64,000 nucleotides of DNA from NCBI GenBank assembly GCA_009103225.1, contig RHPI01003389.1:950468-1014467 (forward strand), read 5' to 3'. Within the stretch, counting starts at the first letter, position 1, and each line of letters opens with the position of its first letter. Both the position numbers and the translations under genes were made by a program. The stretch comes from Chlorokybus atmophyticus. Taxonomy: Eukaryota; Streptophyta; Chlorokybophyceae; Chlorokybales; Chlorokybaceae. Shown here piece by piece: positions 34,890-47,600 of this stretch. Under the pieces are notes generated by a model, which was not told where the DNA came from, ran no database searches, and was given only the letters and a program-made list of their open reading frames with translations.

Positions 34890-36762
34890 TTGCAGAATGC
34901 CAAGCATGGTATTAATCAGTTTGCGTGCTAGTAATGGTTTCATAAGCAGCGCGTCAGCATTGGCACAAGCCGCTTGTGCCACCTACCGGTAGGTAAATTA
35001 GCGGCCAATACTAGCACAACCGGTTTTGTGCCAGTTTTAGGGATTTTCGGGTCTAACCCCAAAAGGCAGGTGCTATTACTGGCACGAGCTGCAGGCGCCA
35101 TGTGGTACATCAATAGCAATATACGTTAATGCCGACTTGTTGACGACATTTGCATTAAAGTGTCGGGCTGAGGAGAGTCGAGGGTTACAATGTCTCAAAC
35201 AGCTGCAGAGAAGGACATGCTCACTAGACATGCTACTACGCAGCATGCTGTAGCATGTTAACAAAAGCAAAAGCTAATTCAGCTCTTATGGTGCGAAGCC
35301 CCACTGGAGCTTGCCAACTACTGCGTACGATGGACATGAGGAGATGATCTCCGCCATAGTGTACATGCTGTGATGTAAAACATACACGTCAGCGAGTCAC
35401 AACGATAGGTAGCGCTGTTTTCACGGTTCTTCGCATGAGTGAAAAACGTACTACATTATTGAGTGAGGTGAATGAGCAAGCAACACGTGGATACTATGCC
35501 CTGGCTGATGCCAATAAGCACACCGCAACCAAGCTCACAACAATGACAACCACAGTGCACAAGAACATGCACAGGCTGTCACACAGTGAGAGAATTCTTG
35601 GTAACCGGGACGGCGTGTTCGTAGTTCAAGTCGCATCACAAGCTCTTAGCTTTCTCACTCTAATTGTCACCAGCTAATCTAGTGAACATTGTGACTACTG
35701 AAACAAGTAAAATCATGACTGTTTGGAAGATAAGACGACGGTCCTATCAAGGCTAATTTCAAGGAACCCCCACTCGATACAGAACAAAACCTATGACCAA
35801 ACTCACAATTGAACAGCTACGTGTGGTGCCTATGTAGGCTATGGTCATGAGCTAGTCTAGAGTCATGACCTAACTATTGGTCAGTGACGCGCGCGGGTCT
35901 TCATGCGGATAGACCGGGCAAGGGCCTGAATGTAGGCATATTTAATGCATGAAGGCTGACATGCGAGGACAATGAAGGCTAACATGCAAGGACAATGGGC
36001 ATAACAAAGGGAAGGAGCTTTACTCATTTTATGGCATTTATTAATTATATGGCATGCAACATGTCACAGAAAGGGGGGGGGGGCTCAACTCAATGCATTC
36101 GCGATTGCATATGTGCGGGAAATGAGCAGGTGCTCGTGCAACACATATTGCTTGGTATTCTTTGCTGCAGGCCGGTGAGTCGCTCGTAAAGTTGTGTAAC
36201 TACTTATGATTTAAACCTGGCACAAATTAGTGTAAGGGCTTGTTGCAACACATCTTGTCGTCTACTTCGTCATAACAATTACTTATGTTAGTCATTCACT
36301 TACGGCCAATTACAATGCGAGATGGCCTAGCGTAGCCACAATTATTTCGTGGATGTGCGCTCAACGTGATTGAACAATAAATGATACAATTATTCGCTTA
36401 ACTCAAAGTTGATGCAATGACGCCCGCTTTAATATATACCACAATACCATGACTACTACCACAACTCATTATGGAAATGAAGGACTGACACGCCAAGAAC
36501 AGAAACGGATGGAAGGCACGCATTTGATAGCAGCTAATAGCATCCTCAAGGAGAGGATCATGCCGAGTTCTACTAAGTGGCATTAGACCTTGGGCCTGGT
36601 GTGATTGCCTTGCTTCGCTGACTGTACACTGTACACTGTAAAGCAAAGACCGTCATAAGAAGTGCCAGCTGGCAGGCTGACTAGGGTTAGAACGCGGCGG
36701 CGGCGGCGGTGGCGTCGTCGTCGCCGGCAGTGGGGTTGACGTGCAAGTGGCAGGCTTCCGAC
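34890..36762. other. Intergenic; one small ATG-started open frame
   Basis: GTGCCAG-type repeats at 34955-35095 continue the gypsy target repeat. An 80-codon frame at 35435-35677 starts with ATG (MSEKRTTLLSEVNEQATRGYY) but has no recognised domain. A G homopolymer lies at about 36074-36083. A GGC run (about 36695-36720) immediately precedes the next gene. Confidence 0.4.
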
Positions 36763-38586
36763 ATGGCGTCTGCGGGCTGTTCTGGTCGGGTGCTGATTGC
36801 CGGTGCTCTGCTGCAGCTGCTTGTTGCGGCACATGTGGCTGCCGCGGCTGCCGTCGTGCCACCTGCCAAGGCCGGTGCGACAGGGGCGCCTACCGTCAGG
36901 GCGGCTGTCTTGGTGAGTGTCACCTTTGTCAAGGTTGCTCAGCTTCGTTTACAGATTCGAATTGACACGACAGCATGTTGGTCTACCAACGTGCTGTGCT
37001 TTAGTCCGTGGGACAATACGGTGACAAAACTGTGCGTCGACACGGGTTGATCGGCAGCGCCTAACGCGTTTTCAAAGCACTGTAGCATGCTTGTATGTTC
37101 TGCACAGGTCAGCAGTGTGCTGGATCTCGTTGCTGTTGAAGTCTGTGTTTCATTCTTGCTGACTGAATGCTCTGTGTCGGTGGCTGCACCCAGCAGGGCG
37201 TCGTAGATCGGATCAGCAAGCAGCAGGGGCTCCGTCGTGAAGATCTGGACATCAGCAGCATCAGCACAGACGTCCAGGTATACTCGCAATGAACTCCACA
37301 ACATTGTGATCGTCTCTTGGTACTGGAGAGAATATGCATGCTGCATGACAGTTAGCGATCGGTCAACGTGGCTGTCATTGATCTGTCACTTCAAGTGGCA
37401 TATAGGTGACGCTTACCTAGGGATCAGAGTGTGTCAACTTACATGCAGCTGGTCAACAGCGTGTTGCACAGCATGGCCTGTTGTTGTGTTTTGTGCATGC
37501 CGCCAAGTGCCATTTTCTCTCTCCTGGCAGGTAGGGCACGCAACGGTGGCGGATTTTACTGTTGAAGCAGGCGGTCGCGTTCAAGACTACAGCATCGCAA
37601 GCGATCTCATCTGGGAGGATGCACCGTTACCATCATTGGCAGCAGCCGAGTCTGGCGTAGAGCAGTCGAGCAAAGAACAGTTGGGCTTGTGGGCACCTCA
37701 AGGCATTCGCTCTTTACTCGGCACGCTCACCATCGCGGGTCCAGTAGAGCTGGTTCTTGACCGGATGAAGGTGCTGCGCCTCTCCATGCCTCATGATGTG
37801 GATGCCGGAGAGTTGAGGAGGATTCAGGTGGCAGATGGAGCTGTTGTAAACATAGTTGGCGCACGGGAAGTTGCTCTGCGCTGGCCTGTTGAGCTCGGCC
37901 GCGCGCTAAGCAAGCAGTCATCAGCTTCAGGCCCCAACCAGAACAGTCTGCTGGCTGCTTTGGAGCACGCGAGGCAGCGAGCCGTGGCAGGCAAAGGGTT
38001 TCCAGTGTCGCTGTATGTGACGGACCCTTCTGCACTTGTCTCTGTACCATATGTTGGGCGTCTCAAAGTCCGGAGATTGTCTCCCGGCGCCATTGAGATT
38101 CAGCCAACAAGTGTCTCAGCGCCCAGTGCCAGTCCCCGGCATCCGCTGCTCTGGCCCTTGGCCGGGCTCAATGTCACTGCAATCCGCCTATCGGCCATTG
38201 AGAAGGTCTTGAAAGACTCTTTGCAGCTTCAACCCAAAGACAACGTGCGGGTGCTGAAGGCCACAGCTTCACCGGTTGTCCTCGTGAAGCTGCAATTTGA
38301 GCTGGAAAAGCAGCAGCTTGCAGATGAGACTGCAGACGTGCAGTTGTCGTTGGGTTTTGAGCTTGAGGGCCCAACCAAAGTCAAGCGCGAAGCAGCGGTG
38401 GAAAGGTGGGAAGCTCTGGTCCGCTGGGATGAAAAAACTGGCGCTCAGGTGGTGAGTGCACAGCAAAGGCAGCCGGAGCCCGTGGCGGTCTCGCTGTCGC
38501 CCAGCTTGTTGGTTAACAACCACACAGGCCCGCATGATTATGTCTTGTTCCCCGGCAACAACTTGGGGTTGACTATGATTACTTAG
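36763..38586 (+). CDS. TIN1-like secreted/ER protein
   Basis: Three exons, all in phase 0: 36763-36912, 37194-37277 and 37531-38586, giving 429 residues. The N-terminus is a signal peptide (basic start, ALLQLLVAAHVAAAAA). The second exon encodes QGVVDRISKQQGLRREDLDI. The large exon has ADFTVEAGGRVQDY, then GPVELVLDRMKVLRLSMPHD, DAGELRRIQVADGAVVNIVG and AREVALRWPVEL. These blocks fit the plant Tunicamycin-induced 1 family, small-copy ER-resident proteins linked to ER stress and pollen surface; length is close to the Arabidopsis protein. An earlier acceptor at 37117 would bring a stop (TAG), so 37194 is preferred. No transmembrane helix is seen beyond the signal. The identification rests on recalled family motifs, not a search. 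Confidence 0.72.
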
Positions 38587-39874
38587 TCCATTAGGACACC
38601 TCATAGACCTCCTCGCTCTAGTTTTGTGTGTGGTTATGTGCATACTAACTGTATGATTGCAGATACGTAGAGTGAATCGTGTCGCGGATGTAGCTATTGC
38701 AATAAAGGTTGCATGTCATTGCAAGTAGTATGGCAGTTGTGTATTGTGATTGGTGCTATGGCAGTGCCAGTGCGGCTGGCTGCATGCTGTTCTGCGCATG
38801 TGGAGTGTCGGTTACGTGACAGAGAGCAGTTCGCGCAGTGTAGCAGCATGATACATTCCTGTATAGTAGAGTTTTGTATTGCATCCAGTTCAAGGTCTTT
38901 GTCATGGTGGCCGACGCCGGAGGTGTCCTGGTCGCATGCGTGCAAGTTCGTGCACAACGCGTGCCATCGAAGGAGCAGTACATCTGCTAACAAATTGTTA
39001 GTGGGTAGCGGCAGCAGTGGTGTAGCTAGGTAACCCGGTGTACATGATGAAATGATATGTGTTGGCGCGTGCAAGAGCATGTGGATTGCGTGCACTGTAG
39101 ATGGGCACTGGTTCGTCACATTGTTTGTAAACTGGCCTACACGTGTGCACACACACAGTCATCACTTGCATTTCCTGTACACAATGACAATGGCAATGCA
39201 GGCACAGATATCTGCTCAGGCACAAGGACACAAATGTGCGATGCATTTATTGCATGTGTGCAATAGCACATTTGATTTTTGTACAGCTCTGCGCTGCACA
39301 TGCATGAGGCTCTGCTTGTACAGAAAATGCGCAAGGGAATTGCCCATGTAGATGTGCACTGGCAGTTTGGTCTGATGTACACACGGGCGTGCACAGATGT
39401 GTGCAATTGAACATGGTGCAGCACCAAGCATCCATAGTCTATGCTTTACCAACATCGCGTAGTACTTGAATGGCGGCACTGGCAGTTTGGTCTGATGTAC
39501 ACACGGGTGTGCACAGATGTGTGCAATTGAACATGGTGCAGCACCAAGCATCCATAGTCTATGATTTACCAACATCGCGCAGTACTCGAATGGCGGCAAC
39601 CAGCCACCATCAACCAGAGGATTCAATTCACAAGCAAACAACTAGCCAACTCAAATTACAGATATAGGTACACTACACAACACGATTGAAGAGCCACAGC
39701 AGCCACTACTGTGGCAACACCGATGCCAACCACATGGCGTGCGCTGAAGCAACAGCCGTCACACAGACCACGATGAATATATCATTGCATCTTGGCTTCA
39801 CCCTGCACGCAATCCAGCAATCCATGAGTTACATACAAAGTGCATACGACCACACGAAAGGTCACGCACACCAA
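38587..39874. other. Intergenic between convergent genes, with a 120-bp tandem duplication
   Basis: It lies between the stops of TIN1-like (+) and PEX13 (-). A 120-bp unit is duplicated in tandem at 39356-39594 with a few substitutions. No other gene is supported. Confidence 0.6.
39356..39594. repeat. Tandem duplication, 2 x 120 bp
   Basis: GGCAGTTTGGTCTGATGTAC recurs at 39361 and 39481. The units differ at only a handful of positions (for example GGGCGTG versus GGGTGTG). Confidence 0.92.
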
Positions 39875-41555
39875 TCACTCATAGGGGTGAACAGCCAGCT
39901 ACAGAAACAGTAGAAAATTGAGTAACTCTTGCGTTACAAACCTGCCAAACTCCATCCCAGGGACTGCCAGCAGGGGCTTCAGCGGGACCGTTCTCCAAAA
40001 GTGGAGGCGACCCGCTCGCTCCTGCCAGCACAGCTTTTTGCATTGCTTTTCGCCTCGCCCTGAAGCCGAGCAGTCTCAGCACGAAGCGAGCCAGCTCGCC
40101 GTACAACACGCCCGCGCGGTCTGCCAGCTGGAGCAGCGCGCTGATGAAGAAGTGCAGCGCGTGCGTGTTCTCATCGACCAGCATGGATATGCGCCCGAAA
40201 AAGGACATCACCGCGTGCATCGACCTCAACACGGACGCCCAAGCACTTGGCGGCCCCTGCATAAACACACAAAGAGAACCATCAGTTGCTGCACACACAA
40301 CCAATATGCTGACACAACACAATACAACAAACCTGATTGGCTGGGTGATTGGGGTCATTTGGATCTATTGGCTCGCCATTTGGGCCCAGCACAGGTTGGC
40401 CCATGCCGTACGCACCACCTCCCATGCCATAACCCCCACCCATGCCTCCATACATGCCTTGCCTGCCGTACATGGAGCCCCCATAGCCTCCATATGAACC
40501 CATGCTGCCATACGAATTCATGCCACCGTAGCTTGAGCCGTATCCCATCCCGCCACCTCCATACATGCTCGAACCCATGCCGTAACTGGACCCCACCCCT
40601 CCATACATGCTCGAACCCATGCTCGAACCGTAGCCCCCACCACCATACCCGCCATACGTGCTCCCGCCATACGGCCGGTTGTAACCACCAACACTGTTGT
40701 ATGCATTCCCACCATACGCATTCCTATTCACACCTGATAGAACAGCACGAAGTACGTCTGAGCGACTGTTTACTGCCTGTCAACACATGCAAGCATCCAA
40801 CGCCATGCATCGGTTGGCTTGTGTACCATAGGGCTGTTGTGTTGTTGTGCGCATGTTTGTGATGGCGCTCGTGCTGGCCTCTCCACTTGATCTTGCCTCC
40901 CATGGCCGTGCGCCTGGGGTGGAAGAGGGAGGCAGTGTGGACAACTGTGAAGGCGCCGCGGAAGATGACGGATCCAATCCCGCACCCAGCCGCTCCCACG
41001 GCTTCGGCGCTACATGCAATATGCATTTCAGACCATTGCGCGTGTGAAAAGCAGCAACTCGAAAATTGCACTACTAACATTGCACAACTGAATGACAAGA
41101 AATGTGCAACACGCTAAGTCAACTGGCCGGCAGATGACTTGGAAAACAGAATGAGTCATGGTGATGTTAGGCTGAGAAACTAGCACTTGCTGTCAAAAGC
41201 CCTGTTCAGTTGCTCAACAACCGTGCGTAACAAGACAGACATGTAAGGTCGTTATGTAGAGATCGTTCTTGTGCAACAATCCATCTACTGACAAAACTCT
41301 ACTGGTGCCTAAAACGAGTAACAGCCCGCAAGCTGAACCGACTGCAGAGTAGTGAACTGTGCTGAAGACTAACAGCCAAACAGTTCGTCAAGAGCTAGAG
41401 ACAGATGGAAGCTGGAGAATGGCTCTCTGCAGTGTTTACTCAAGGTTGCTTGGGGGCCAAGTCCCTCAGCCCTGCTCACCTGAACCGGGAGGCGATGTGC
41501 TTGCACCGGCCGCCCTCGCACGCTCCCACGGCTTGGCAGGCGGCGGCCGCGACAT
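39875..41555 (-). CDS. PEX13: Peroxisomal membrane docking protein PEX13
   Basis: Five exons with consistent phases: 41555-41480, 41009-40827, 40733-40333, 40256-39942 and 39898-39875, giving 332 residues. The start MSRPPPAKPWERA contains the KPWER box typical of PEX13 N-termini, and a second KPWERLG follows in exon 2, so the motif is doubled. Residues about 85-205 are a Tyr/Gly-rich domain (GGYGSS/MYGG repeats) ending in NGEPIDPNDPNHPANQ. The membrane region follows (SAWASVLRSMHAVMSFFGRI ... FFISALLQLADRAG). The protein ends VWQLAVHPYE without an SH3 domain, as in plants and unlike animals and yeast. PEX13 docks PTS receptors PEX5/PEX7 with PEX14. Only 280 bp separate its start from the divergent AKR-like gene. 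Confidence 0.9.
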
Positions 41556-41835
41556 CGCGCAGCTTCCAACACCTACCACGCTCCTTGTCCTCTGCACAAC
41601 CCTTGCCTCGCCCTCCGCCTCCTCTTACGCCGCCGCCTCCTTCGCCGCCGTTGCCACGTGGCAATCTGTCAGCACATCTGGTTGAGTTACACAAACCCTA
41701 GCACATTGCAGATTACGCTCTCAAGTCAAGACACGTATCGAGACACGATTGGCAGCAGCCGTATTTGGGCTCTGCTCACATGACTTGCAAACACTTGACC
41801 AAAAATAGCCCAGAAGGCTGAACGCTTGCGCCAGC
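41556..41835. promoter_or_regulatory. Divergent intergenic region, probable bidirectional promoter
   Basis: 280 bp between the start codons of PEX13 (-) and the AKR-like gene (+) must hold both 5' UTRs and promoters. It is GC-rich on the PEX13 side (CCGCC runs). I see no certain TATA box. Confidence 0.55.
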
Positions 41836-44188
41836 ATGGCGGCGGCGGCGGCGGTGTCCATGACGGTGCCATCTTCAACGTCATATCCGTACTCATCCAT
41901 TGCCGCAGCCGTTGTCCTGCCGCGGAAGCTCGGCCGCGGGAGGGCTTTAACCCCGGCCTCCTCCCTGGCAGTATGTGCCCGCGCATGCCCACTTGTCCTT
42001 CTCCTTGCCCATGTCCATGTCCATGTCCAGGTCAATGTCCTTGTACATGTATTTGACCTCATCTTCCTCTTCTAGCTCGTCACCGCCGACCCCGAGGCTC
42101 TGGACCCCAAGGACGACGTCTCCAAGGCCAAGTCCAGCGTGGACGGGGTGCTGGACGAGGTGCCTGCGATGGCGAGGCGGGTGCAGAGGGCGGCGGCGGC
42201 GACGACGCTGGCAAAGCTGAGCAAGCAGAGGGCCTCACTGGACAAGGAGAACGCCGCACTCAACGATCTCCCGGCAAAGGACGAGGCGGAAAGGAGACAG
42301 GCAAACGCCCAAGCACTGCAAGTGAGTGATGAGAGTGAGAGTGAGATCGAGAGTGAGAGTGAGAGAGTGAGTGAGAGTGAGAGTGAGAGTCTTTTCCATC
42401 CCATGCCTTGGTGTGGATTTTGTTGTGTCTATTGGGACTTGTGTGCTGGGTGACACATGTGGGTGTGTGCTCTTGTGTGATTGTGTGTTGTCCTAGGAGA
42501 ATGAGGGTGAGATGAAGCAAGCTGAGGCAGCGTGCGCGGCGCTTGTGGATGCGTTCACCAAAGACCCGAGCTCGCTGTCGCCGGGAGTTGCTGCACTCTT
42601 CCAAGCCCTTGATGAATCAGGCAAGTAGTGTTGTACTATTGTCGTCATTGTGTATAAGTCTCACGTGTTTAGTCAACCTATTGTTGTGGTGTGTGCTCCA
42701 GGGTGCACGACATTTGTTGTGGACGCCTGCTGCCACCCTGCTGAGGCAGTCTACTCGCAGCGAGTGAGTAGAGAAAGATGCTTGATACTGATGCAACGCA
42801 GTTCCAACACAGTCAATGTTGTGTGCATGTTTGTGCGTGTGCTTTGGCTTGTTGCTTATTGTTCGTCTCTTTGCAGCCGACAGAGTACCCATGGATGGAG
42901 AAGGCCGAGGCACTTCTAGCGCTCTTTCTGAAACACCTTGACAGGTTTGTGTAACACTCCCATGAGCACAACAAACACACATCAGCCCGTATAACCACTT
43001 CACAATGTATCTGTCACACACATACATACACTTGCAGAGAGAGGGGTGCAGAGGCGTCAACAAAGGTGCGCATCATCTCGCGAGTCATGCCGCCCGTCTC
43101 ACTCGAAGCCGAGGCCATCGCCGCACAAGTGAGTAGTAATTGTGTTGTCCACACACACGTGTGTAACAGTCTCAGACCCCAACAATATGTCATGTATAGG
43201 TGGAGGCGGGGGTGGAGAGGTCGCTGGCGGCGTTGGGTGACTTGAGCTCGCTGGACGGCGTGTTGCTTCATTGGCACGACTATGATGAGGACAATGGCGG
43301 GTATTTGCGTGCACTGGGTGTGCTCAAACGCCTATGCGCCGAAGGCAAGGTAGGGGAGGAGAGAGAAAGTGAGCGTGCGCGTGCATGTGTGTGCGTGCCT
43401 GTGCTTGTTGGTGTGCGTGTGACAAGGACACATGTTACGCACAGGTCAAGGAGTTTGGGCTTGTTGGGTGCGGGTCAGGCCACTTGCATCGGGCTCTGGA
43501 TGCAGGGATTCCCATCTCCATCGTGCAGGTGAGAGAGTGCAGTGCCGAAGGCCGTGTTGCTTGAGCCACCACCACGTCACGCTGAGAGAGGTTTGCGTGC
43601 GTGTCTTGGAAAGGTACGGTTCTCCCTGCTTGAGCAAGACGCCAAGCGCAACGGGCTGCTGGCGCTGTGCGCAAAACGCGGCATCCGCGTGTTCTGCCAA
43701 GACGCGGATGGCGCGGGCCTGCTGTCCGAAGCCTACTTGGGCAAGGTGAAACAACAATACTACCCCATGCGGCAACGTTGCCCATGAATCAGACAGCCCA
43801 ACGTACTGTCCTCACACAGGTGTTGCCTGGCATGGAGGGAGGCCGCACGTTGGACCTTGCTAATCCAGAGGACGTGGCGGTGTCCAGTGTGCTGCGCAGC
43901 GTGGAGCGCGAGGGCGGGGCGGAGGTCTTCCAGGCTCTACTGGCGGTGCTGAATCGCTTGGCCAGCAGCCAGGGAGTGACCATCGCCGATGTGGCGCTCG
44001 CGTGGGTTCGCGCCCACCCCGCCTGCCATCCCATGCAAATGGCTGGTCTCGGCCTCGCGAGCAGCAGTAAAGACAGTGGCAGCTCAGCAGACAAGTCAGG
44101 CGGTGCGGTGTTGAGCGTGCAGCTATGCGAAGTGGACATGAAAGCTATTGATGATGTGTCAACAGGGGAACAATCAGGAAGGTCGTAG
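41836..44188 (+). CDS. Plastid-targeted aldo/keto-reductase-like protein
   Basis: Ten exons (41836-41970, 42076-42321, 42497-42620, 42702-42763, 42877-42944, 43038-43128, 43200-43349, 43445-43528, 43614-43745, 43820-44188) keep one frame and give 486 residues. Intron 3 uses a GC donor (CAG/GCAAGT). The first 45 residues are Ala/Ser/Thr-rich with basic residues, like a plastid transit peptide. Residues about 46-160 form a charged helical extension. The AKR barrel follows: FVVDACCHPAEAVY, LDGVLLHWHDYDEDNGGYL, CAEGKVKEFGLVGCG, AGIPISIVQVRFSLLEQDAK and AGLLSEAYLGK. The usual catalytic set is degraded: the Asp-x4-Tyr of FDTADxYG reads DACCHPA, with no Tyr, and the Lys of the next strand reads IISRV. 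The His (LLHWHDY) remains. It may be a pseudoenzyme or have altered chemistry. Confidence 0.82.
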
Positions 44189-44616
44189 TTCATGCCAAGC
44201 AACACAGCGATTAGGGCTGTCTTTGTAAATAACAAACCAAGGGCCTGCTGGAACACAAGTGACTTGCACGAGGGTGAGTGTGTCTCAATTGCTTTGCTGC
44301 CTGACGCTAACAGACAGTGTGGCTGACCACCGCATGTGGCTGGACACATAGAGTGAGAGCGTGTGTCATGCATTGCATGGCATAATGTCACATCAATGCC
44401 TTTGCCTATCCACCTGTGCACGTGCAGTGAAAAACCAACGGACAGTACTACATTTACATTCAACGTCACACCTATAGCATGGCCAAGCCTGCGCACAGCT
44501 GCTCACCAATGCAGCAGCAGCTGTGGTACAGTATACTACACATATTACTACAATTTACTGTGCCACTAGCGATACACAAGAAAAGGACCCCATTGCGAGA
44601 TTACCCGACACCCGCC
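44189..44616. other. Convergent intergenic region
   Basis: 428 bp between the stops of the AKR-like gene (+) and ACX3-like (-). It should hold both 3' UTRs; no other feature seen. Confidence 0.6.
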
Positions 44617-47600
44617 TCACTGTCCATACGCATTGTATGCAACCCAGTCGAAGGCAATCGGCCCGAGCAGATGGCGCGGCAAACCCCACGAATCCACCAG
44701 TGTCAGCGCGTGCGGGCGAACCTGTGTGGCAAAATGGATCGGAGTTAGACTGCTGGTGCATGCGCATTGGAATGCATAACTCAGGAAGTGTGGGGCTTGG
44801 CCCAAATGTACCTGCTTGCAGAGGGCTGCAACTTGCTGGTGCACTTGCTGTGATTGCTTGGGCGAGATGTAGCCATAACGCAGCAGCGTGGGCTCTTCGT
44901 CCATGACCGCAAGCGCGTGCAGGGAGCGCAACAGCTCAAGCGCGTCACGGATAGGCCCAGTTTGCTTGTCAATTGCTTTCTGCAATGGAGTAACAGAATG
45001 ATTACCAACTGCGCTGAACATCAACTCTAGGTCAAGAACTTGGGTACTGAGTACCTGCATGGCCTCCAGAACAGTGCGCTCGCCATATGCTCGGCCCAAA
45101 GAGGTGGACAGCTGGTATGCCTCGTTGAAGGCGTCAAAGATGTTCATACCATCACCGACAAGCTGCTGGATGCGCACGGCCAGGCGATCGAGCTGATCGC
45201 GCTCCCAAAGTGCAAACACCGCATGCTGGAATGCGTATGACTGCACATCTGCATCTTGACCTGGCGCGGCCGGAGGTGGTGGCAGCTTGACACCTTTGCG
45301 TAGAGCTGAGGCATGGTCTTGCAACAAGGACTTGGACACCTGCAAATGAAAGAAAGAAATTGGTTACCAGCACATGCAGTGCGAACACAGTAGAGGCCAC
45401 AACACATACCTGCTGCATGAGAACATTGTTGTCGCCCTCAAAGGACAGCATGATCTCGTGCTCGCTCTTCAACGGGCCGATGCGGTTATCTGTCTTGTAC
45501 CCCTGCCCACCGCAGGCCTCGCGGCACTCCTGCAGCGTGCGCGACATGTTCCACGTCATGAGGGCCTTGTACGCAGACGAGTTCACGTGAATGATCTTGG
45601 CGTCTGCTGCAGTGCGGCTGACGAAAGCCAGCTTGAGCTCATTCGCTGCAAAGTTGAGAGCATAGACGCGGGCCAGCAGCGGCAGCAGACGGCGCTGATG
45701 GCTCGGGTAGTCCAGGATGGGCATCTCAGGATCGTCGGGGGAAGGCGAGAACGCCCTCCTGCCCAACGCATAGCGGAGTGTTGTGGCCAGGCCAATCTTT
45801 GAGACGCCATTGGACTGGATGGCAATGGCTACACGGCCGCCAGTCAGAGGTGCCATGAGGGCTGCAAAGCGCTGGTCAGCGTCCTTGATACGTGACACGT
45901 AGCGGCCTTCAGGTGTGACATCGGCAACCGCGTTGAGCAACTCCTCACGCTTGACACGGACATGGTCAAACCAGATGCGGCCATTGTCGACACCGTTCAG
46001 GCCCAACTTGTGCCCACAGTCTGCAATGCGAATGCCGCGGCAGTTGCGGCCATTGTCATCTCGCAGTCTCACCACGAAAGCGTGGACACCCTTGTTTTCA
46101 CCTTCCATGTCCAGCTGCGCAAATGCAATCGTGTGTGTGGCGCTCTGTGCAGCACCACCGATCCAGTACTTCTGGGCTGAGTCGCACGGTGTGTGTATCA
46201 CAAACTCTTGGGATGCTGAGTCATAGATCGCTGTGGTCTCAATACCGCGCACATTTGAGCCATGCCCCAACTCCGTGAGCGCAAAACAACCCTGCATAAC
46301 CATATCAAAGTCAACAGTGGACCAAAGCTCTAGACATTCGTCATGCAAAGCCAAGCTGCACTGGTAAGCTACTCAGTTGCGCAGGACATGTTAAAGCACA
46401 ATGCAAAATGGCTTCACCAAGCCCTTTTACAACTCAACTTCCCGTCAGCGATTTCTCTCCCTCCCCCCCCCCTCCACTAACATCCCCCTCTCCCCCTACC
46501 GTCTAACAGGTTGACAGGACACAACTCCAGAACACAATGTCAGTGCATGCCTATCGCAAACCCACCAAACCCAAACAGCTCACCTTGATGTCAAGGCGTT
46601 CAGTCTTGCCAATATACTTCTCATGGTGTCGCTGCGTGCCGAGGTACAAAATTGAGCCACCAAACAGCTGGAAGTGGACTCCAGTCTTGACAGCCTGGGA
46701 GTGGTCAAAAAGGGACACGGCTTCCGATACAGCCAGCATGCGCAAGTTCACTGCAGGGTCTGTAGTCAAGCAGCCTTGATACCAGCCATTGGCAATCATA
46801 TACTCTATGCGCCTCATGGTCGCAGCTCGTTGCTCCTGCAACCACAAATGAGTAAAAGGGGTTAAGGCCATGTTTACTCAGAGTGATAGACGATGACCAT
46901 TCCACAGGCATCCACAGGCACATCAGGCATGACTCCAAAAACTCCAAACTCGCTAACATCACGCGACAAGCGCAACTCGCTCAACAGGACTACCAGCTGA
47001 TAAGTTCATGCGTTTTCTTGTTCATTAAGCAAAAAACCGAAAACTTATCTGACCTGCATGGTGGTATTGTAGTCCATCTGCGAGAACCCCTTGGGACCTC
47101 GGAAGATGTCTTCGGTTGCAAAGATTTGGAAGACTTCGTCTCGCACATCTAGGTGGTGCATGTCCAGCAGACGTCGCATTTCACCCGCATTGAAGGTCGC
47201 AGCACCTGCACGAAGCAACGCAACTTGTGCGTCTTGCTTGAAATAATCAACCTGACAGACAAACGGCAATCTTTGCCGAGCAGTGTCCGCTCTGTGATCG
47301 ATCACAGTGTCGTGCATGAGACTGCTAGTGTTGCAAAGCACTTGTAACGGGCAAAAGGGAACCGAGAAGAAACTTCGAGAACAGCTGCTGTTGTGTATGA
47401 ATGCCACATGCTAGCAGCCCAGTGCATGCAAGACTGCCTTGTCACGATGTTGAGCAGAAGCCAATTTGATATTACTTGCTTCAGATTGGTTGTTTCGCGA
47501 TGCAAAAATAACTAATCTGAGCTCGACATAAATCATGCCCACCACCCATAAGACAACCTTGGACATTCAAGGTTATCCGTCGTCAAGGCAACAGCACTGC

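Noticed and set aside
35435-35677. 80-codon ATG-started frame as a gene
   Set aside because: No homologous motif, splice support or codon evidence; kept only as a note.
37117-37277. Longer exon 2 of the TIN1-like gene from the acceptor at 37117
   Set aside because: It contains an in-frame TAG; the acceptor at 37194 keeps frame.
39996-40862. 314-codon plus-strand open frame rich in His/Cys
   Set aside because: It is the antisense of the Tyr/Gly-rich PEX13 exon.
47054-47251. Longer exon 2 of ACX3 starting at 47251
   Set aside because: Its phase does not fit exon 1; the acceptor giving 47205 restores the frame and family alignment.
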